From Acaryochloris sp. CCMEE 5410 (lineage in GTDB: Bacteria; Cyanobacteriota; Cyanobacteriia; Thermosynechococcales; Thermosynechococcaceae): 64,000 bases of DNA. Under the pieces are notes generated by a model. That model worked only from the letters and a program-made list of their open reading frames with translations, was not told where the DNA came from and made no database searches. Made by a program: the position numbers and the translations under genes. Below, piece after piece: positions 17,976 to 28,762 of the stretch; within the stretch, counting starts at the first letter, position 1; each line of letters begins with the position of its first letter. Location: contig NZ_AFEJ02000002.1 in the NCBI RefSeq assembly GCF_000238775.2, positions 1,287,501-1,351,500 on the forward strand, written 5' to 3'.

Positions 17976-19040
17976 CTAAGGAGTCGGGTCAGGGGTCCAT
18001 TGAGGATAGGTGAGAAACGGAACTTCCACTAACGTTCCGATTCCGGTTCCTACCGAAACTTGAGCGCCTGCATCCCCCGCTTTTGTTTTGACATAGCCTA
18101 ACCCCACAGGACCCTCAGCAGTCTCAACCAAACTCGTCAATACCCCCACCTTTTTGTCTTCAAGCGTGATGGGCGTATCGACAGAGACAGATTCACTGAG
18201 CTGAATCCCCCAGAGTCGCTGTTTGACGCCTTGATAAGTGTTGAGTCGAGCAATCGTTTCTTGGCCGATATAGCACCCTTTGTCAAAGGAAATAGTCTGC
18301 CAAAGTCCGGCTTCTAAAGGATTAAAGTCTTCTGTTAACTCAGCGCCAGGCTTCGGTCGCCCTTCCGTTACTCTTAACTGTTCCCAAGCCTTTTCCCCCA
18401 AGGGACAGGCACCCTGTTCCGTTAAGGCTTGCCATAGCTCAGCCCCCACTTTAGTATCGGCAAACAGGGTATAGCCCGGTGTTGTCAACCCACTACCTGA
18501 CGCAACACGAACAGTATGGCCTTTTATTTGAGTTGTAATGTGATGATGAGGAGATTCAGGCAGGTCTGAAATTCCTAGTTTGTGCAGGATTCGTGAACTT
18601 TCAGGTCCCAATAGGCTAAAAGTAATCGTTTGGGCCGTAATATCTGCAATCTTGACCTTGTCTCCAAAGAAGATATAGCGATCGCACCAGCTCATCAATT
18701 GTGCTCGTCGAGTGGGAGAGACCAGCAGCACAACAGCCTCTTCCGTCACGTATGCACTCACCAGATCAATCGTGCGAGCCGTGGATGTTACAAACACGCT
18801 TTCACAGCCTTCACCTGGCTTCAGAGTTTTGAAAGTATTGGTGGTCTGGTTATGAAGAAAAGACAGTCGATCCTGATCGGTGAACTGTAGACGCCCCCAA
18901 TGGGTACGATCCCAGAGGGCTGCTCCATCTTGAGCCGCCTTTAAGGCGGATTCATCATTGCCAAAACTGAGGATGGAACCCTGATCCTCAGCCCACACTG
19001 CTCCTTTTCGGCGTTGACAGTTCTGTAAGGTCTCTGACAT
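17976..19040 (-). CDS. ygfZ: Folate-binding YgfZ/GcvT-like protein
   Basis: This 354-residue member of the GcvT-like YgfZ family helps maintain certain iron-sulfur enzymes using a folate cofactor. The diagnostic motif KGCYIGQET is at residues 254-262, with the conserved cysteine. The N-terminal half contains LSFLHNQTTNTF, the usual folate-site region. The protein has a glycine-cleavage T-protein fold but lacks the T-protein catalytic context. It stands upstream of purS with 69 nt between them. Confidence 0.9.
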   Translation of the reverse strand: MSETLQNCQRRKGAVWAEDQGSILSFGNDESALKAAQDGAALWDRTHWGRLQFTDQDRLSFLHNQTTNTFKTLKPGEGCESVFVTSTARTIDLVSAYVTEEAVVLLVSPTRRAQLMSWCDRYIFFGDKVKIADITAQTITFSLLGPESSRILHKLGISDLPESPHHHITTQIKGHTVRVASGSGLTTPGYTLFADTKVGAELWQALTEQGACPLGEKAWEQLRVTEGRPKPGAELTEDFNPLEAGLWQTISFDKGCYIGQETIARLNTYQGVKQRLWGIQLSESVSVDTPITLEDKKVGVLTSLVETAEGPVGLGYVKTKAGDAGAQVSVGTGIGTLVEVPFLTYPQWTPDPTP

Positions 19041-19237
19041 TGCGGCGTTTATCCGTTATTCCTGGGGCAAGGTTGATTTTATTCTTTTCGTGAAGCAGGA
19101 GGACTAAATCCCTAGGGTTGTTTACAGTTCATGAAAGAACGCAAAAAAAGATTTCTTTTTGCTAAGAAATCTAACACAAACCCCTACTGGCGGCCCTTTA
19201 TTCGTGGCGATTAGCTGAAACAATTCTGTTCTATGAG

Positions 19238-19318
19238 ATGATGATTGCCAGCATTATCTTTTCATTTATTCTATTACCCCTAGCTTCCAGCCATTTTACA
19301 GGGGACCCTAAGATTTGA
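19238..19318 (+). CDS. Candidate tiny photosystem I subunit (PsaI position)
   Basis: A 26-codon frame with tandem ATGs (19238 and 19241) encodes a single hydrophobic segment, ASIIFSFILLPLASSHF, followed by a short polar tail ending GDPKI. It stops 16 nt before psaL. In most cyanobacteria psaI, a one-helix PSI subunit of about 38 residues that contacts PsaL, sits exactly there. The peptide is shorter than, and not obviously alignable with, standard PsaI. A substitute subunit called Psa27 has been described in Acaryochloris PSI at the PsaI position, and this frame could encode it; I cannot confirm the sequence from memory. No strong ribosome-binding site precedes it. Confidence 0.5.
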   Translation: MMIASIIFSFILLPLASSHFTGDPKI

Positions 19319-19334
19319 GAGGAGATTTATATCA

Positions 19335-19796
19335 ATGACAATGGACTTGGTCACACATGGTGGCGACCCCTTTGTGGGGGATCTCGCTACACCTGTTAAT
19401 AGTTCTGGGATTGTAAAAGCCTGGATCAATAACCTACCGGCTTACCGTAAAGGCATGTCCGCGAATGCTCGGGGTTTAGAAATTGGGATGGCCCACGGCT
19501 ATTACCTCTACGGTCCCTTCGCAACTTCTGGCCCGATTCGAGGCACTACAATGTCTCTTGTATCAGGTGTTCTGTCGGCAAGCGCTGTTATTATCGTCTT
19601 ATCTGTTGCGATTCAGATCTATTCCAGTGTTTCTTCAGCTAAACCTCATCCATCCGTAACAACAGCGGATCCTGGTAGCGACTTCGCAACTAAAGAAGGT
19701 TGGAGCGCTATTGGTAGCGGCTTCCTCATCGGTGGCTGTGGTGGTGCTGTCATCGCTGGCGTTCTTTCCTATGCGATTGCTATCTTCGCAGGCTAA
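19335..19796 (+). CDS. psaL: Photosystem I reaction center subunit XI
   Basis: PsaL (153 aa) is a three-helix membrane protein at the trimer/tetramer-forming face of photosystem I. The recognisable segments are GDPFVGDLATPVNSS at the N terminus, NNLPAYRKGMSANARGLEIG in the stroma-side region including a chlorophyll-ligand area, and HGYYLYGPFATSGPIR. The ATG is preceded by AGAGGAGA at a suitable distance. A hairpin with a GAACCCC/GGGGTTC stem follows the gene at 19857-19889. Confidence 0.97.
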   Translation: MTMDLVTHGGDPFVGDLATPVNSSGIVKAWINNLPAYRKGMSANARGLEIGMAHGYYLYGPFATSGPIRGTTMSLVSGVLSASAVIIVLSVAIQIYSSVSSAKPHPSVTTADPGSDFATKEGWSAIGSGFLIGGCGGAVIAGVLSYAIAIFAG

Positions 19797-19856
19797 GGAT
19801 TTACCCTCTTAACCGTAGCCGTCAATCACTGAATTCAAAGATTGATTCAGCGACCT

Positions 19857-19889
19857 GAACCCCTTTCTATCTTTTTCAGAGAGGGGTTC
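19857..19889 (+). terminator. Hairpin downstream of psaL
   Basis: The arms GAACCCCTTTCT and AGAGAGGGGTTC pair with one mismatch around a 9-nt loop and are followed by TCTTCT. It lies 61 nt after psaL in the gap before the convergent nnr gene, and could stop transcription from either side. Confidence 0.6.
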
Positions 19890-19907
19890 TCTTCTGAACA
19901 AGTACTC

Positions 19908-21470
19908 TTATACACTCGCAATAGTCGGGATCAAAGATTGGCACAGAGTTAGGGGATCAACACCTAATTCTGTTCGTTGGTGAGCAGCAAATAATCCCGC
20001 CTGAGCATGCCACCAAATACCACTACACACCCTCTCACTGAGGGACGGCTGATCTCGTTGCTGGCTCAAGAGTCCTGCCAAAATACCCGTGAGCACATCT
20101 CCGCTGCCCCCACGAGCTAGGGCTGGGGTACTGTCAGGATTAATCCAGACTGGACCTTGTGGAGGGGCTAGCATCACCCTTGCCCCTTTGTACACGATAT
20201 AAGCATCACTAGACTGGGCTGCTTGCCTGACCATCGACAGCATGTCCTGAGATGGCTGAGCCGGGAACAAGCGCTTAAATTCGCCTGGATGGGGCGTCAG
20301 AATCGTGGGGGCTGATCTGGCTTTCAGAGTCTCCACGGGCTGATGCTGTGCTAAAAGATTGAGGCCATCGGCATCAATCACGAGGGGGCAGGTACTGGTC
20401 AACACCTCCCTCAAGATGGCATCCGTTTCCGTTGTCACACCAGGACCATAGGCAATGACGTCAAAGGAGTCCAAGGATACTTCTGGAGACAGACTTGCGA
20501 TCGCACCGTGTTCCGTCTCCGGACAGCCAATCACCAAAGCCTCTGGCACAGATTGCAACACCAGCGGCTTCAAAGAGGCTGGCACAGCAATCGTCATCAT
20601 TCCCACCCCTGTCGCCCTTGCTCCCAAAGCAGAAAGGATAATGCTCCCCGCATATTTTTGTGAACCGCCAACCAATAGGCAATGTCCTTGCCGATATTTA
20701 TGGGTATTGGGATGGCGCTGGGTGGGCAATCCTTGCCTTGCCATCACCGATGTAATTCGGCGAATATCGGGCACCTCACCTAAAACAGCGTTGATATCCG
20801 CGATGGGGATATCAAAATCAATCAGCTGCAGATCACCGTTGTAAGGCAAGCTCTGGTCTTGGAGCAAACCTAACTTCCACAACCCCAGGCATAGGGTATA
20901 GGTGGCATTAATGGCTGTACCTAGAACCGCTCCAGTATCGGTGTGTATGCCAGAGGGCAGATCAATACTGATAACAGGCTGCGACCAGGTGTTGAGTTGG
21001 TGTATCAGATCTGCGATCGCACCTTCAATCCCTCGTTTCAGTCCAAACCCAAACAAGCCATCTACAATCACATCACAGGATTGCAACACTTCGACGCCCT
21101 GGCCAATCTCCACTCCTAGAGAAGCAACATACTGGGCATACTGTTCAGTTAAGTCTTTTGATCGAGGCAGCGGACGACAAAGGCGAATCTCATACCCCTG
21201 AAAATAAAGCTCACGGGCCACCACAAAAGCATCGCCACCATTATGCCCTGGCCCCGCCAGAATCCCAATTCTGGGCATGACTTCATAAGGATAAAGGGTC
21301 TGAATGCGTCGCGCAATCAGACCCCCTACTTTCTCCATAAGAGCGGAAACAGGCATCCCCGCCTTAAAGATGCGTGATTCAATTTTTCGCATCTGCTGAG
21401 CAGTCACCACAGTTTTTTGAATCTGGGTGAAACGCTCATTAATGTGTTGTTCTAAATTTTTATCCTGCAT
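19908..21470 (-). CDS. nnr: Bifunctional NAD(P)H-hydrate repair enzyme
   Basis: This 520-residue fusion repairs damaged NAD(P)H hydrates. The N-terminal YjeF_N epimerase domain spans about residues 20-230 (GILAGPGHNGGDAFVVAREL; IDLPSGIHTDTG). The C-terminal ADP/ATP-dependent dehydratase of the ribokinase fold spans about 240-515 (LLVGGSQKYAGSI; LTPHPGEFKRLF; ARGGSGDVLTGILAGLL). Both active regions appear complete. It lies between psaL and psaJ/psaF but is not functionally linked to photosynthesis. Confidence 0.95.
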   Translation of the reverse strand: MQDKNLEQHINERFTQIQKTVVTAQQMRKIESRIFKAGMPVSALMEKVGGLIARRIQTLYPYEVMPRIGILAGPGHNGGDAFVVARELYFQGYEIRLCRPLPRSKDLTEQYAQYVASLGVEIGQGVEVLQSCDVIVDGLFGFGLKRGIEGAIADLIHQLNTWSQPVISIDLPSGIHTDTGAVLGTAINATYTLCLGLWKLGLLQDQSLPYNGDLQLIDFDIPIADINAVLGEVPDIRRITSVMARQGLPTQRHPNTHKYRQGHCLLVGGSQKYAGSIILSALGARATGVGMMTIAVPASLKPLVLQSVPEALVIGCPETEHGAIASLSPEVSLDSFDVIAYGPGVTTETDAILREVLTSTCPLVIDADGLNLLAQHQPVETLKARSAPTILTPHPGEFKRLFPAQPSQDMLSMVRQAAQSSDAYIVYKGARVMLAPPQGPVWINPDSTPALARGGSGDVLTGILAGLLSQQRDQPSLSERVCSGIWWHAQAGLFAAHQRTELGVDPLTLCQSLIPTIASV

Positions 21471-21594
21471 CTCCCGTCAGGATATGCAACAGTGCATGAA
21501 ATCCAATTATGTTAACGAGAGAGGTTGAGCAACCCGAATCCGAGTGACGTAGACTTTCGCCTAACATTAGCCTCAACCCAGCGTCTTCTATCCC

Positions 21595-21708
21595 TTAGTA
21601 AGGGAAGAACAAGATATCTGGGAAAAAGCGATTTAGCTCAACCAAGAACCCTGCTGTCAGGGTAAAAAAGATAAAAGCAATCACAGGAGCCGTACTAAAA
21701 AACTTCAT
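21595..21708 (-). CDS. psaJ: Photosystem I subunit IX
   Basis: A 37-codon frame reads [20 protein letters not shown] and ends in [13 protein letters not shown]. This is the standard single-helix PsaJ with its conserved C terminus. PsaJ stabilises PsaF in the PSI complex. It starts 47 nt downstream of psaF on the same strand, the classic psaFJ operon. Confidence 0.95.
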   Translation of the reverse strand: MKFFSTAPVIAFIFFTLTAGFLVELNRFFPDILFFPY

Positions 21709-21755
21709 AAAATCTTTCTCCGAATCAATTTTGAGTGGGCCATCAGCCCATGCAT

Positions 21756-22259
21756 TTAGCGAGGTGAGACCGTAACATCAGAATCTGGGACAGTCAACTT
21801 ACCAGAAGTGACTTCTCCAAGAGCTTTAACGGGCCAAGCTAACGCAGCAATAGTGGAAGAAAGAGCCAAAGGCACATCAATAATGATTTCGCCCATTGCG
21901 GGGTTCTTAGGATTCTTCTTACGGTTAGCAATTTGGTAGTTGCGGCTAGCATTACCAATACCACCAGCGATATAGATGAATAGCAGACCGGGGATCAAGA
22001 AATCACCCGCACGGCTCCAAGGACCACCCGCAATAATTCGAGGTAAACCATCTTCTGGACCACACAAAGCGCTGCTATACATTTCAAAACGCTTTTGACC
22101 CGAGTTAGGATCACCAGTCGTATTACGAGCTTTAGCAGCCCGCTCCTGGAATTTGGGGGACTCACTACAGGGAACGAGTCCACCAATATCAGCAGAGGCT
22201 GGAGGGACAACACCAAGCCAGAGTGTCATTACGAGAAGGACAGCAAACAATCGACGCAT
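21756..22259 (-). CDS. psaF: Photosystem I reaction center subunit III
   Basis: This is a 167-residue precursor. A cleavable thylakoid-lumen signal (residues 1-23, ending PPASA) precedes the mature start [18 protein letters not shown]. The lumenal domain with two cysteines is followed by the [18 protein letters not shown] helix. PsaF is the lumenal docking-side subunit of PSI. The open frame extends to 22304, but the ATG at 22259 begins the signal peptide and has AGGGA upstream. Confidence 0.96.
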   Translation of the reverse strand: MRRLFAVLLVMTLWLGVVPPASADIGGLVPCSESPKFQERAAKARNTTGDPNSGQKRFEMYSSALCGPEDGLPRIIAGGPWSRAGDFLIPGLLFIYIAGGIGNASRNYQIANRKKNPKNPAMGEIIIDVPLALSSTIAALAWPVKALGEVTSGKLTVPDSDVTVSPR

Positions 22260-22430
22260 AGAAATTGTTTCCCTTATAACGAAACAAGAGTTTTTACGTA
22301 ACAAAAAGCATTAACTTTTTGCCAGCGTAGACGCATAGACTTAAGAAGCAATCATACTCTTTGAGTGGGGTCTTGGTAAAGAATTGAGGCCCCTAAATAC
22401 ACGCATACACCATCAAAAAGTTACCAGTTT

Positions 22431-23513
22431 ATGGCAACAGTTTTAGCAATTGAAACGAGTTGTGATGAAACTGCCGCCGCAGTTGTAAAAAAACGTCACA
22501 TTTTAAGTAATATTGTTGCATCCCAAATCGACATTCACCGTCCCTATGGAGGGGTGGTGCCAGAGGTCGCCTCTCGCCACCATGTGGAGTCCATTAATGA
22601 TGTCGTTAGCGAAGCCTTATCCCAAGCCCAGATAGATTGGCCAGATATTGATGGGATCGCTGTTACTTGTGCCCCGGGGCTGGTGGGCGCTCTGCTGGTT
22701 GGATTAACTGCAGCCAAGACCTTAGTCATGCTGCACGATAAACCTCTCATTGGGGTTCATCACTTGGAAGGGCATATCCATGCCTCCTATCTTCAGAATC
22801 CTGATTTAGCCCCCCCTTTTCTTTGTTTATTGGTGTCCGGTGGCCATACCAGTCTGATTAAAGTTGAAGACTGTGGTCTATACCGTACCCTGGGTCAAAC
22901 CCGAGATGATGCAGCGGGAGAAGCTTTTGACAAAGTGGCCCGTTTGCTAGATCTGGGATACCCTGGCGGCCCTGTCATTGATCGCATTGCCAAGTCCGGC
23001 AATCCTAAGGCGTTTGCCCTCCCTGAGGGGAAAATTTCTCTACCAGAAGGTGGCTTTCATCCCTATGACTCCAGCTTCAGTGGCTTAAAAACAGCCGTTC
23101 TCCGCTTAGTGGAATCCTTTCGCCAACAAGGGAACGACGTGCCCGTCGCGGATATTGCAGCCAGCTTCCAACAAACGGTGGCTCAAGCCCTGACTCGACG
23201 AGCCATCAAATGTGCCTTGGACTACGGCTTATCCACTATTGCTGTTGGCGGTGGCGTTGCCGCCAATAGTGCCTTACGCCAACAACTATTAGCCGCCGCT
23301 GAAGACAAAAAACTACAGGTCCTGTTTCCACCCTTATCTCTTTGTACAGACAATGCCGCGATGATCGCCTGTGCAGGCGCAGAACACTTGGATCGAAGCC
23401 ATACTTCAGCACTTACCCTGGCAGCATTATCCCGCATGCCCATTTCTAAAGTGATGGAATTATACCCAGGGTCATCCCCAATGCACCCTCCTTTGGAGCT
23501 TGACGCTGAATGA
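22431..23513 (+). CDS. tsaD: tRNA N6-adenosine threonylcarbamoyltransferase
   Basis: This is a full-length TsaD (360 aa), the metal-dependent enzyme that places the threonylcarbamoyl group on A37 of ANN-decoding tRNAs. The ASKHA-fold motifs are [12 protein letters not shown] at the start, metal-binding histidines in [20 protein letters not shown], and [14 protein letters not shown] with a later [12 protein letters not shown]. The stop overlaps the following ZIP transporter start by 4 nt. Confidence 0.97.
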   Translation: MATVLAIETSCDETAAAVVKKRHILSNIVASQIDIHRPYGGVVPEVASRHHVESINDVVSEALSQAQIDWPDIDGIAVTCAPGLVGALLVGLTAAKTLVMLHDKPLIGVHHLEGHIHASYLQNPDLAPPFLCLLVSGGHTSLIKVEDCGLYRTLGQTRDDAAGEAFDKVARLLDLGYPGGPVIDRIAKSGNPKAFALPEGKISLPEGGFHPYDSSFSGLKTAVLRLVESFRQQGNDVPVADIAASFQQTVAQALTRRAIKCALDYGLSTIAVGGGVAANSALRQQLLAAAEDKKLQVLFPPLSLCTDNAAMIACAGAEHLDRSHTSALTLAALSRMPISKVMELYPGSSPMHPPLELDAE

Positions 23514-24283
23514 ATCTGATCGTAGTGGGGTCAATCGCTAGCCTAATCGCTGGGTTGGCAACAGGCATCGGTGCATTACCCGTATTATTCGTCAAAACCC
23601 TGACGGATCGTTTGCAAGGTATTTTTTTGGGCTTTGGCGGTGGGGTTATGTTGGCCGCCACTGCCTTTTCCCTGATTGTGCCGGGAGCAGACCTGGCTAT
23701 GGGTCAAGGTAATACTGAAACCCAAGCAGCTTTAATTATGGTGCTGGGTATTTTGCTGGGAGGTGGGTTCCTCTGGCTAGCCCACAACAACTTTCCCCAC
23801 GAACACTTCTTCAAAGGTCAAGAAGGCCCGTCAACCCCTAACTTGGCTCGCATCTGGCTATTTGTGGTCGCCATAACCCTGCACAATTTCCCGGAGGGGA
23901 TGGCGGTGGGGGTAGGTTTTAGTGGCGGCTCTTTATCCAGCGGCATTGCTCTTGCCATTGGCATCGGCTTGCAAAATATGCCCGAAGGACTGGTGGTAGC
24001 CGTCGCTCTGCGGTCCCTTAACTATTCATCCCTCTATGCCCTAGGCGTTGCCTGTCTCACCGGCTTAGTCGAGCCCATAGGTGGTGTTGTGGGGGCTAGC
24101 ATTATTAGCCTGGCTCAACCCCTTTTGCCCTGGGCAATGGCATTTGCAGCAGGCGCAATGCTGTTCGTTATCAGTGACGAAATTATCCCCGAAACTAGCC
24201 GTAAAGGCATTCAACAGGAAGGGACCCTCGGAATCATGCTGGGATTTGTGGTGATGATGTATTTAGATGTTGCTCTAGGGTAA
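23510..24283 (+). CDS. ZIP family divalent metal transporter
   Basis: This 257-residue membrane protein has about eight helices. The ZIP signature lies in helices 4-5: [14 protein letters not shown] and [14 protein letters not shown], each with the His/Asn-x-x-Pro-Glu-Gly metal site. A histidine in the loop before it (FPHEHFFKG) may bind metal. Such proteins bring zinc, iron or manganese into the cytoplasm. The gene overlaps tsaD by 4 nt and is probably co-translated with it. TsaD needs a metal, but a functional link is only a guess. Confidence 0.92.
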   Translation: MNLIVVGSIASLIAGLATGIGALPVLFVKTLTDRLQGIFLGFGGGVMLAATAFSLIVPGADLAMGQGNTETQAALIMVLGILLGGGFLWLAHNNFPHEHFFKGQEGPSTPNLARIWLFVVAITLHNFPEGMAVGVGFSGGSLSSGIALAIGIGLQNMPEGLVVAVALRSLNYSSLYALGVACLTGLVEPIGGVVGASIISLAQPLLPWAMAFAAGAMLFVISDEIIPETSRKGIQQEGTLGIMLGFVVMMYLDVALG

Positions 24284-24328
24284 TCGGTTGAGAACAAGAG
24301 CCTAGGGTTTACCTTCTGGCTAAAGCCG

Positions 24329-25801
24329 TTATGCAACGAGGGGAAAGGCAGCAGCCAAAGACCAGCCAAAAAATAATGCACTGCCAATTCCATAGCTCCA
24401 AGCATTCTTCACATAAGCAGCCACAAAAGAGAGGATGCCGAAAAAGATCGGGAAGATAGGCAACAGCAGAAAAATAAATCCCAATTGAGGAATCAGACTG
24501 ATCGTCCAGACTAATCCGGCAATCAGCACCACGGTTTGACCTAGCCACCATAAAAGACGCTTGCTGATTCCGATCTCCTGTTGGGCAATACCTGAAGCCA
24601 AGAACCAAGGTAAACACGCTAATGACAATAGCGGCCAGAGCTGCAAACGGGCAGGGATAAGCCACCACTGCACCCAGACCACCTGCGCCATGGCCCCAAA
24701 GGCAAACCACAAGAGAATAAACACCAGCATTCCTGTTCCTACGGTTCTAGCGGGGGAAAACTGACCGTATCGGCGCTTTTTGATCGGCCATAACCCTTGT
24801 ACCCCTATCCAAATCAGCCCACCCAAACAGAACCAAATGCCTAGCGCTCCCCCTACTTTTAGGCCACCCAAATTTTCTAACTCTACTCCCCGGCTAATTA
24901 GGCTAACCCCAGCAGTGGCAGCTAGGGGGGCAGCCAGTAACCCTCCCCAGTTTTGCCAAGGTTTTAGGAATGCTTGCTGGACGGCTGGCGCAGCAAACCA
25001 AGGGACAATGGCAGCAAGGGCCATCAAACCACCGATCAGGTGTAAGCCATACCAGCCTATACGTCGGTCCATATAGCTGCTGGTCTTAAATTGGTTAAAG
25101 GTTTGGTTTAGCCACTGAAGAGCACTTTGATGGCTAATATCGCTAAACAAGATGGTAATGTGCTCAACTTTAGGCACAACAATCAGCTTTCTTCCCCTGC
25201 CCTCGGCTAAGTTTTGATTTTTTCCCCCAGCCGTTTGCAGCAGTTTGCGAGCGCTCTCTACAAATTGACCTTCTCCACTGCCCACTTGAAGCTGTAAGTT
25301 AGCGGGTTTATCAGCCGTCACCTCTGCTCGAGTCGGTGAAATGGCAATGGTAGCGTCGAAGCGATCGCGTTGTTCAATACTGGCCGTCATCACCGCACTA
25401 CTTCCCATGGAATGTCCCAAAATCGCTAGTCGCTCTGGATCAACTTCGGGCTGTTCAGTCAAAGCCTGATAAGCAACCTCCAAATCAGGTTGCAGAGTCT
25501 CCATGTTCAATGGGGCAGGATTGGCACCATGACCACTAAAATCCCACAAGAGACTGCCATAGCCTGCCTGGGCAAAGGTGTAGCCATATCCCAACATCAA
25601 TTGCTTAGACCCCGCAAAGCCATGGGCAATTAAAACCCCAGGTACCGGATCGCTATTTTTTGGCGCAATGAAGATCATGGGAATATCATTCGCTGTCAAG
25701 GAACGAACCACCAGCCCTGAGCGAGCTTTGAAAACGCCGAGCCAAGAGATTGCAATAAGTATAATTGCTGTAACTAACACCAAAAAACGCTGACGATTCA
25801 T
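24329..25801 (-). CDS. Alpha/beta hydrolase fused to a multi-helix membrane domain
   Basis: The first membrane segment (residues 6-23) anchors an extracytoplasmic alpha/beta hydrolase domain at about 30-235, with the nucleophile elbow GHSMG at 129-133 and the oxyanion region AHGFAGSK near 59. From about residue 250 to the end there are seven or so hydrophobic helices. The substrate is unknown. The two-part layout suggests an enzyme tethered to, or regulating, a membrane domain. It converges on the ZIP gene. Confidence 0.8.
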   Translation of the reverse strand: MNRQRFLVLVTAIILIAISWLGVFKARSGLVVRSLTANDIPMIFIAPKNSDPVPGVLIAHGFAGSKQLMLGYGYTFAQAGYGSLLWDFSGHGANPAPLNMETLQPDLEVAYQALTEQPEVDPERLAILGHSMGSSAVMTASIEQRDRFDATIAISPTRAEVTADKPANLQLQVGSGEGQFVESARKLLQTAGGKNQNLAEGRGRKLIVVPKVEHITILFSDISHQSALQWLNQTFNQFKTSSYMDRRIGWYGLHLIGGLMALAAIVPWFAAPAVQQAFLKPWQNWGGLLAAPLAATAGVSLISRGVELENLGGLKVGGALGIWFCLGGLIWIGVQGLWPIKKRRYGQFSPARTVGTGMLVFILLWFAFGAMAQVVWVQWWLIPARLQLWPLLSLACLPWFLASGIAQQEIGISKRLLWWLGQTVVLIAGLVWTISLIPQLGFIFLLLPIFPIFFGILSFVAAYVKNAWSYGIGSALFFGWSLAAAFPLVA

Positions 25802-25999
25802 AAAAAATTGAAGAAAGAACTGATAAACATGGACATTTATTCCGTCTATACCACTGTGTTAGAGTTTTTTCTCCTATAATGTGCTGAGTCTCTGATCCTA
25901 TGGAATGACTCAGTGTCGAACCCCATAGCCAATTATTGAAGAAGACTTGTACTTCTTGAGAAGGGATACACACAACATCGGCTAACGAAAGAGGAAATA

Positions 26000-26191
26000 A
26001 TGGCAAAAGGTAAAGTAAAGTGGTTCGACGCCCAAAAAGGATACGGTTTTATCGAACAAGAAAGTGGTGGGGATCTATTTGTACACCATTCAGCACTCAG
26101 TGAAGAATCTTTAGCAGAGGGCCAAACGGTTGAATTTGAAGTGGGCGAAGGCCGCAAGGGTCCTTGCGCTGTAAACGTCAAGACAGTATAG
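26000..26191 (+). CDS. Cold-shock domain protein
   Basis: This 63-residue single CSD protein has RNA-binding motif RNP1 KGYGFI and RNP2 LFVHH. It starts [11 protein letters not shown], as in CspA. Such proteins bind single-stranded nucleic acid and melt RNA structure. AGAGGAA precedes the ATG. Two strong palindromes follow, at 26209-26234 and 26335-26384. True CspA-type proteins are less common in cyanobacteria than RRM-type RNA-binding proteins, so this is worth noting. Confidence 0.93.
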   Translation: MAKGKVKWFDAQKGYGFIEQESGGDLFVHHSALSEESLAEGQTVEFEVGEGRKGPCAVNVKTV

Positions 26192-26208
26192 ATTCTAAGC
26201 GAATAGAA

Positions 26209-26234
26209 AGGAGAAGGCTGTACAGCCTTCTCCT
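26209..26234 (+). terminator. Perfect 26-bp palindrome after the cold-shock gene
   Basis: AGGAGAAGGCTGT is followed at once by its reverse complement, giving a perfect palindrome with no spacer, 18 nt after the stop codon. No U-run follows, so it may be a terminator, an RNA stabiliser or a protein-binding site. Confidence 0.55.
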
Positions 26235-26334
26235 CTTGAAGATATACATTTAATTTAATCTGTCGGATTGCCTTTTATCTACAATGGCTAGATAAAGACT
26301 TATGAATCTGGCCTCTTTTCTGTTTATGTCAATT

Positions 26335-26384
26335 AGCCATAGCAAAAGTCCTCTGCAATTCTGCAGAGGACTTTTGCTATGGCT
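26335..26384. terminator. 23-bp perfect stem between csp and chlN
   Basis: Arms of 23 identical complementary bases (26335-26357 and 26362-26384) enclose a 4-nt loop, ATTC. It stands 13 nt after the chlN stop and between convergent genes, so it is well placed as a two-way terminator. It is unusually long and perfect for that role and lacks a flanking U-run. Confidence 0.6.
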
Positions 26385-26397
26385 GTTACGCGAGACT

Positions 26398-27828
<1,431 letters not shown>

Positions 27829-27901
27829 TCAGTTCGGCAGCTATTTAGGGGAGAAACGAGATCACTGCAAGCCATCCCAGCTCACAGTGACCAAATGGCG
27901 A

Positions 27902-28762
27902 TTAAACCATCATCAGATCAAGTTCTTCTTCCTCAGTTTTAGGCTGAGTGGGATTGAGGTAGAAATCAGATAGCAGCGCAAAGAGTTCGCGATCTTGGGC
28001 ATCTTCAGGCACAACACCTTCAGGACCAGCCAAGATTTGATCAGCAATATTCAGGTAATAGTTACAAACGGGCTCTAGGGAGGGATCACTCTCTGCCATT
28101 TCGAACATGGTTTTGCCTTTCACCCGAGACACGCGAATGTCTTCAATTAAAGGCAAAATTTCTAACACAGGCATAGGGACCGAATCAATATATTTGTCGA
28201 TTAAGTCACGCTTGGAGGTGCGGTTGCCGATCAACCCTGCAAGGCGAAGGGGGTGAGTCCGAGCCTTCTCCCGAACAGAAGCCGCAATCCGATTTGCTGC
28301 GAATAAGGCATCAAAACCGTTATCAGTAACGATCATGCAGTAGTCCGCATAGTTAAGAGGCGCAGCAAATCCACCGCAAACCACGTCACCCAAGACGTCA
28401 AACAGAATGACATCATATTCATCAAACGCATTGAGTTCCTTGAGAAGCTTGACCGTCTCTCCAACGACATAACCGCCGCAGCCTGCACCCGCAGGGGGAC
28501 CACCCGCTTCTACACAGTCGACCCCACCAAATCCCTTGTAGATGACGTCTTCAGGCCAGACATCTTCATAGTGGTAGTCTTTCTCTTGCAGCGTGTCGAT
28601 GATGGTTGGAATCAAGAAACCCGTCAAAGTGAAGGTGCTGTCATGCTTAGGGTCACAGCCGATTTGTAGAACTTTCTTGCCTCGCTTGGCTAGGGCAACT
28701 GAAATGTTGCAACTGGTTGTAGATTTACCAATTCCGCCTTTTCCGTAAACTGCAAGTTTCAC
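27902..28762 (-). CDS. chlL: Light-independent protochlorophyllide reductase iron-sulfur ATP-binding protein
   Basis: ChlL (286 aa) is the NifH-like ATPase that feeds electrons to ChlN-ChlB. The P-loop GKGGIGKST is at residues 7-15; cluster-ligand cysteines lie in AGAGCGG and DVVCGGFA. The open frame extends upstream to 28804, but the family start KLAVYGKGG and an AGGAGA sequence upstream mark a GTG start at 28762. It is oxygen-sensitive in other species. The long gene-free region upstream may carry its control elements. Confidence 0.97.
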
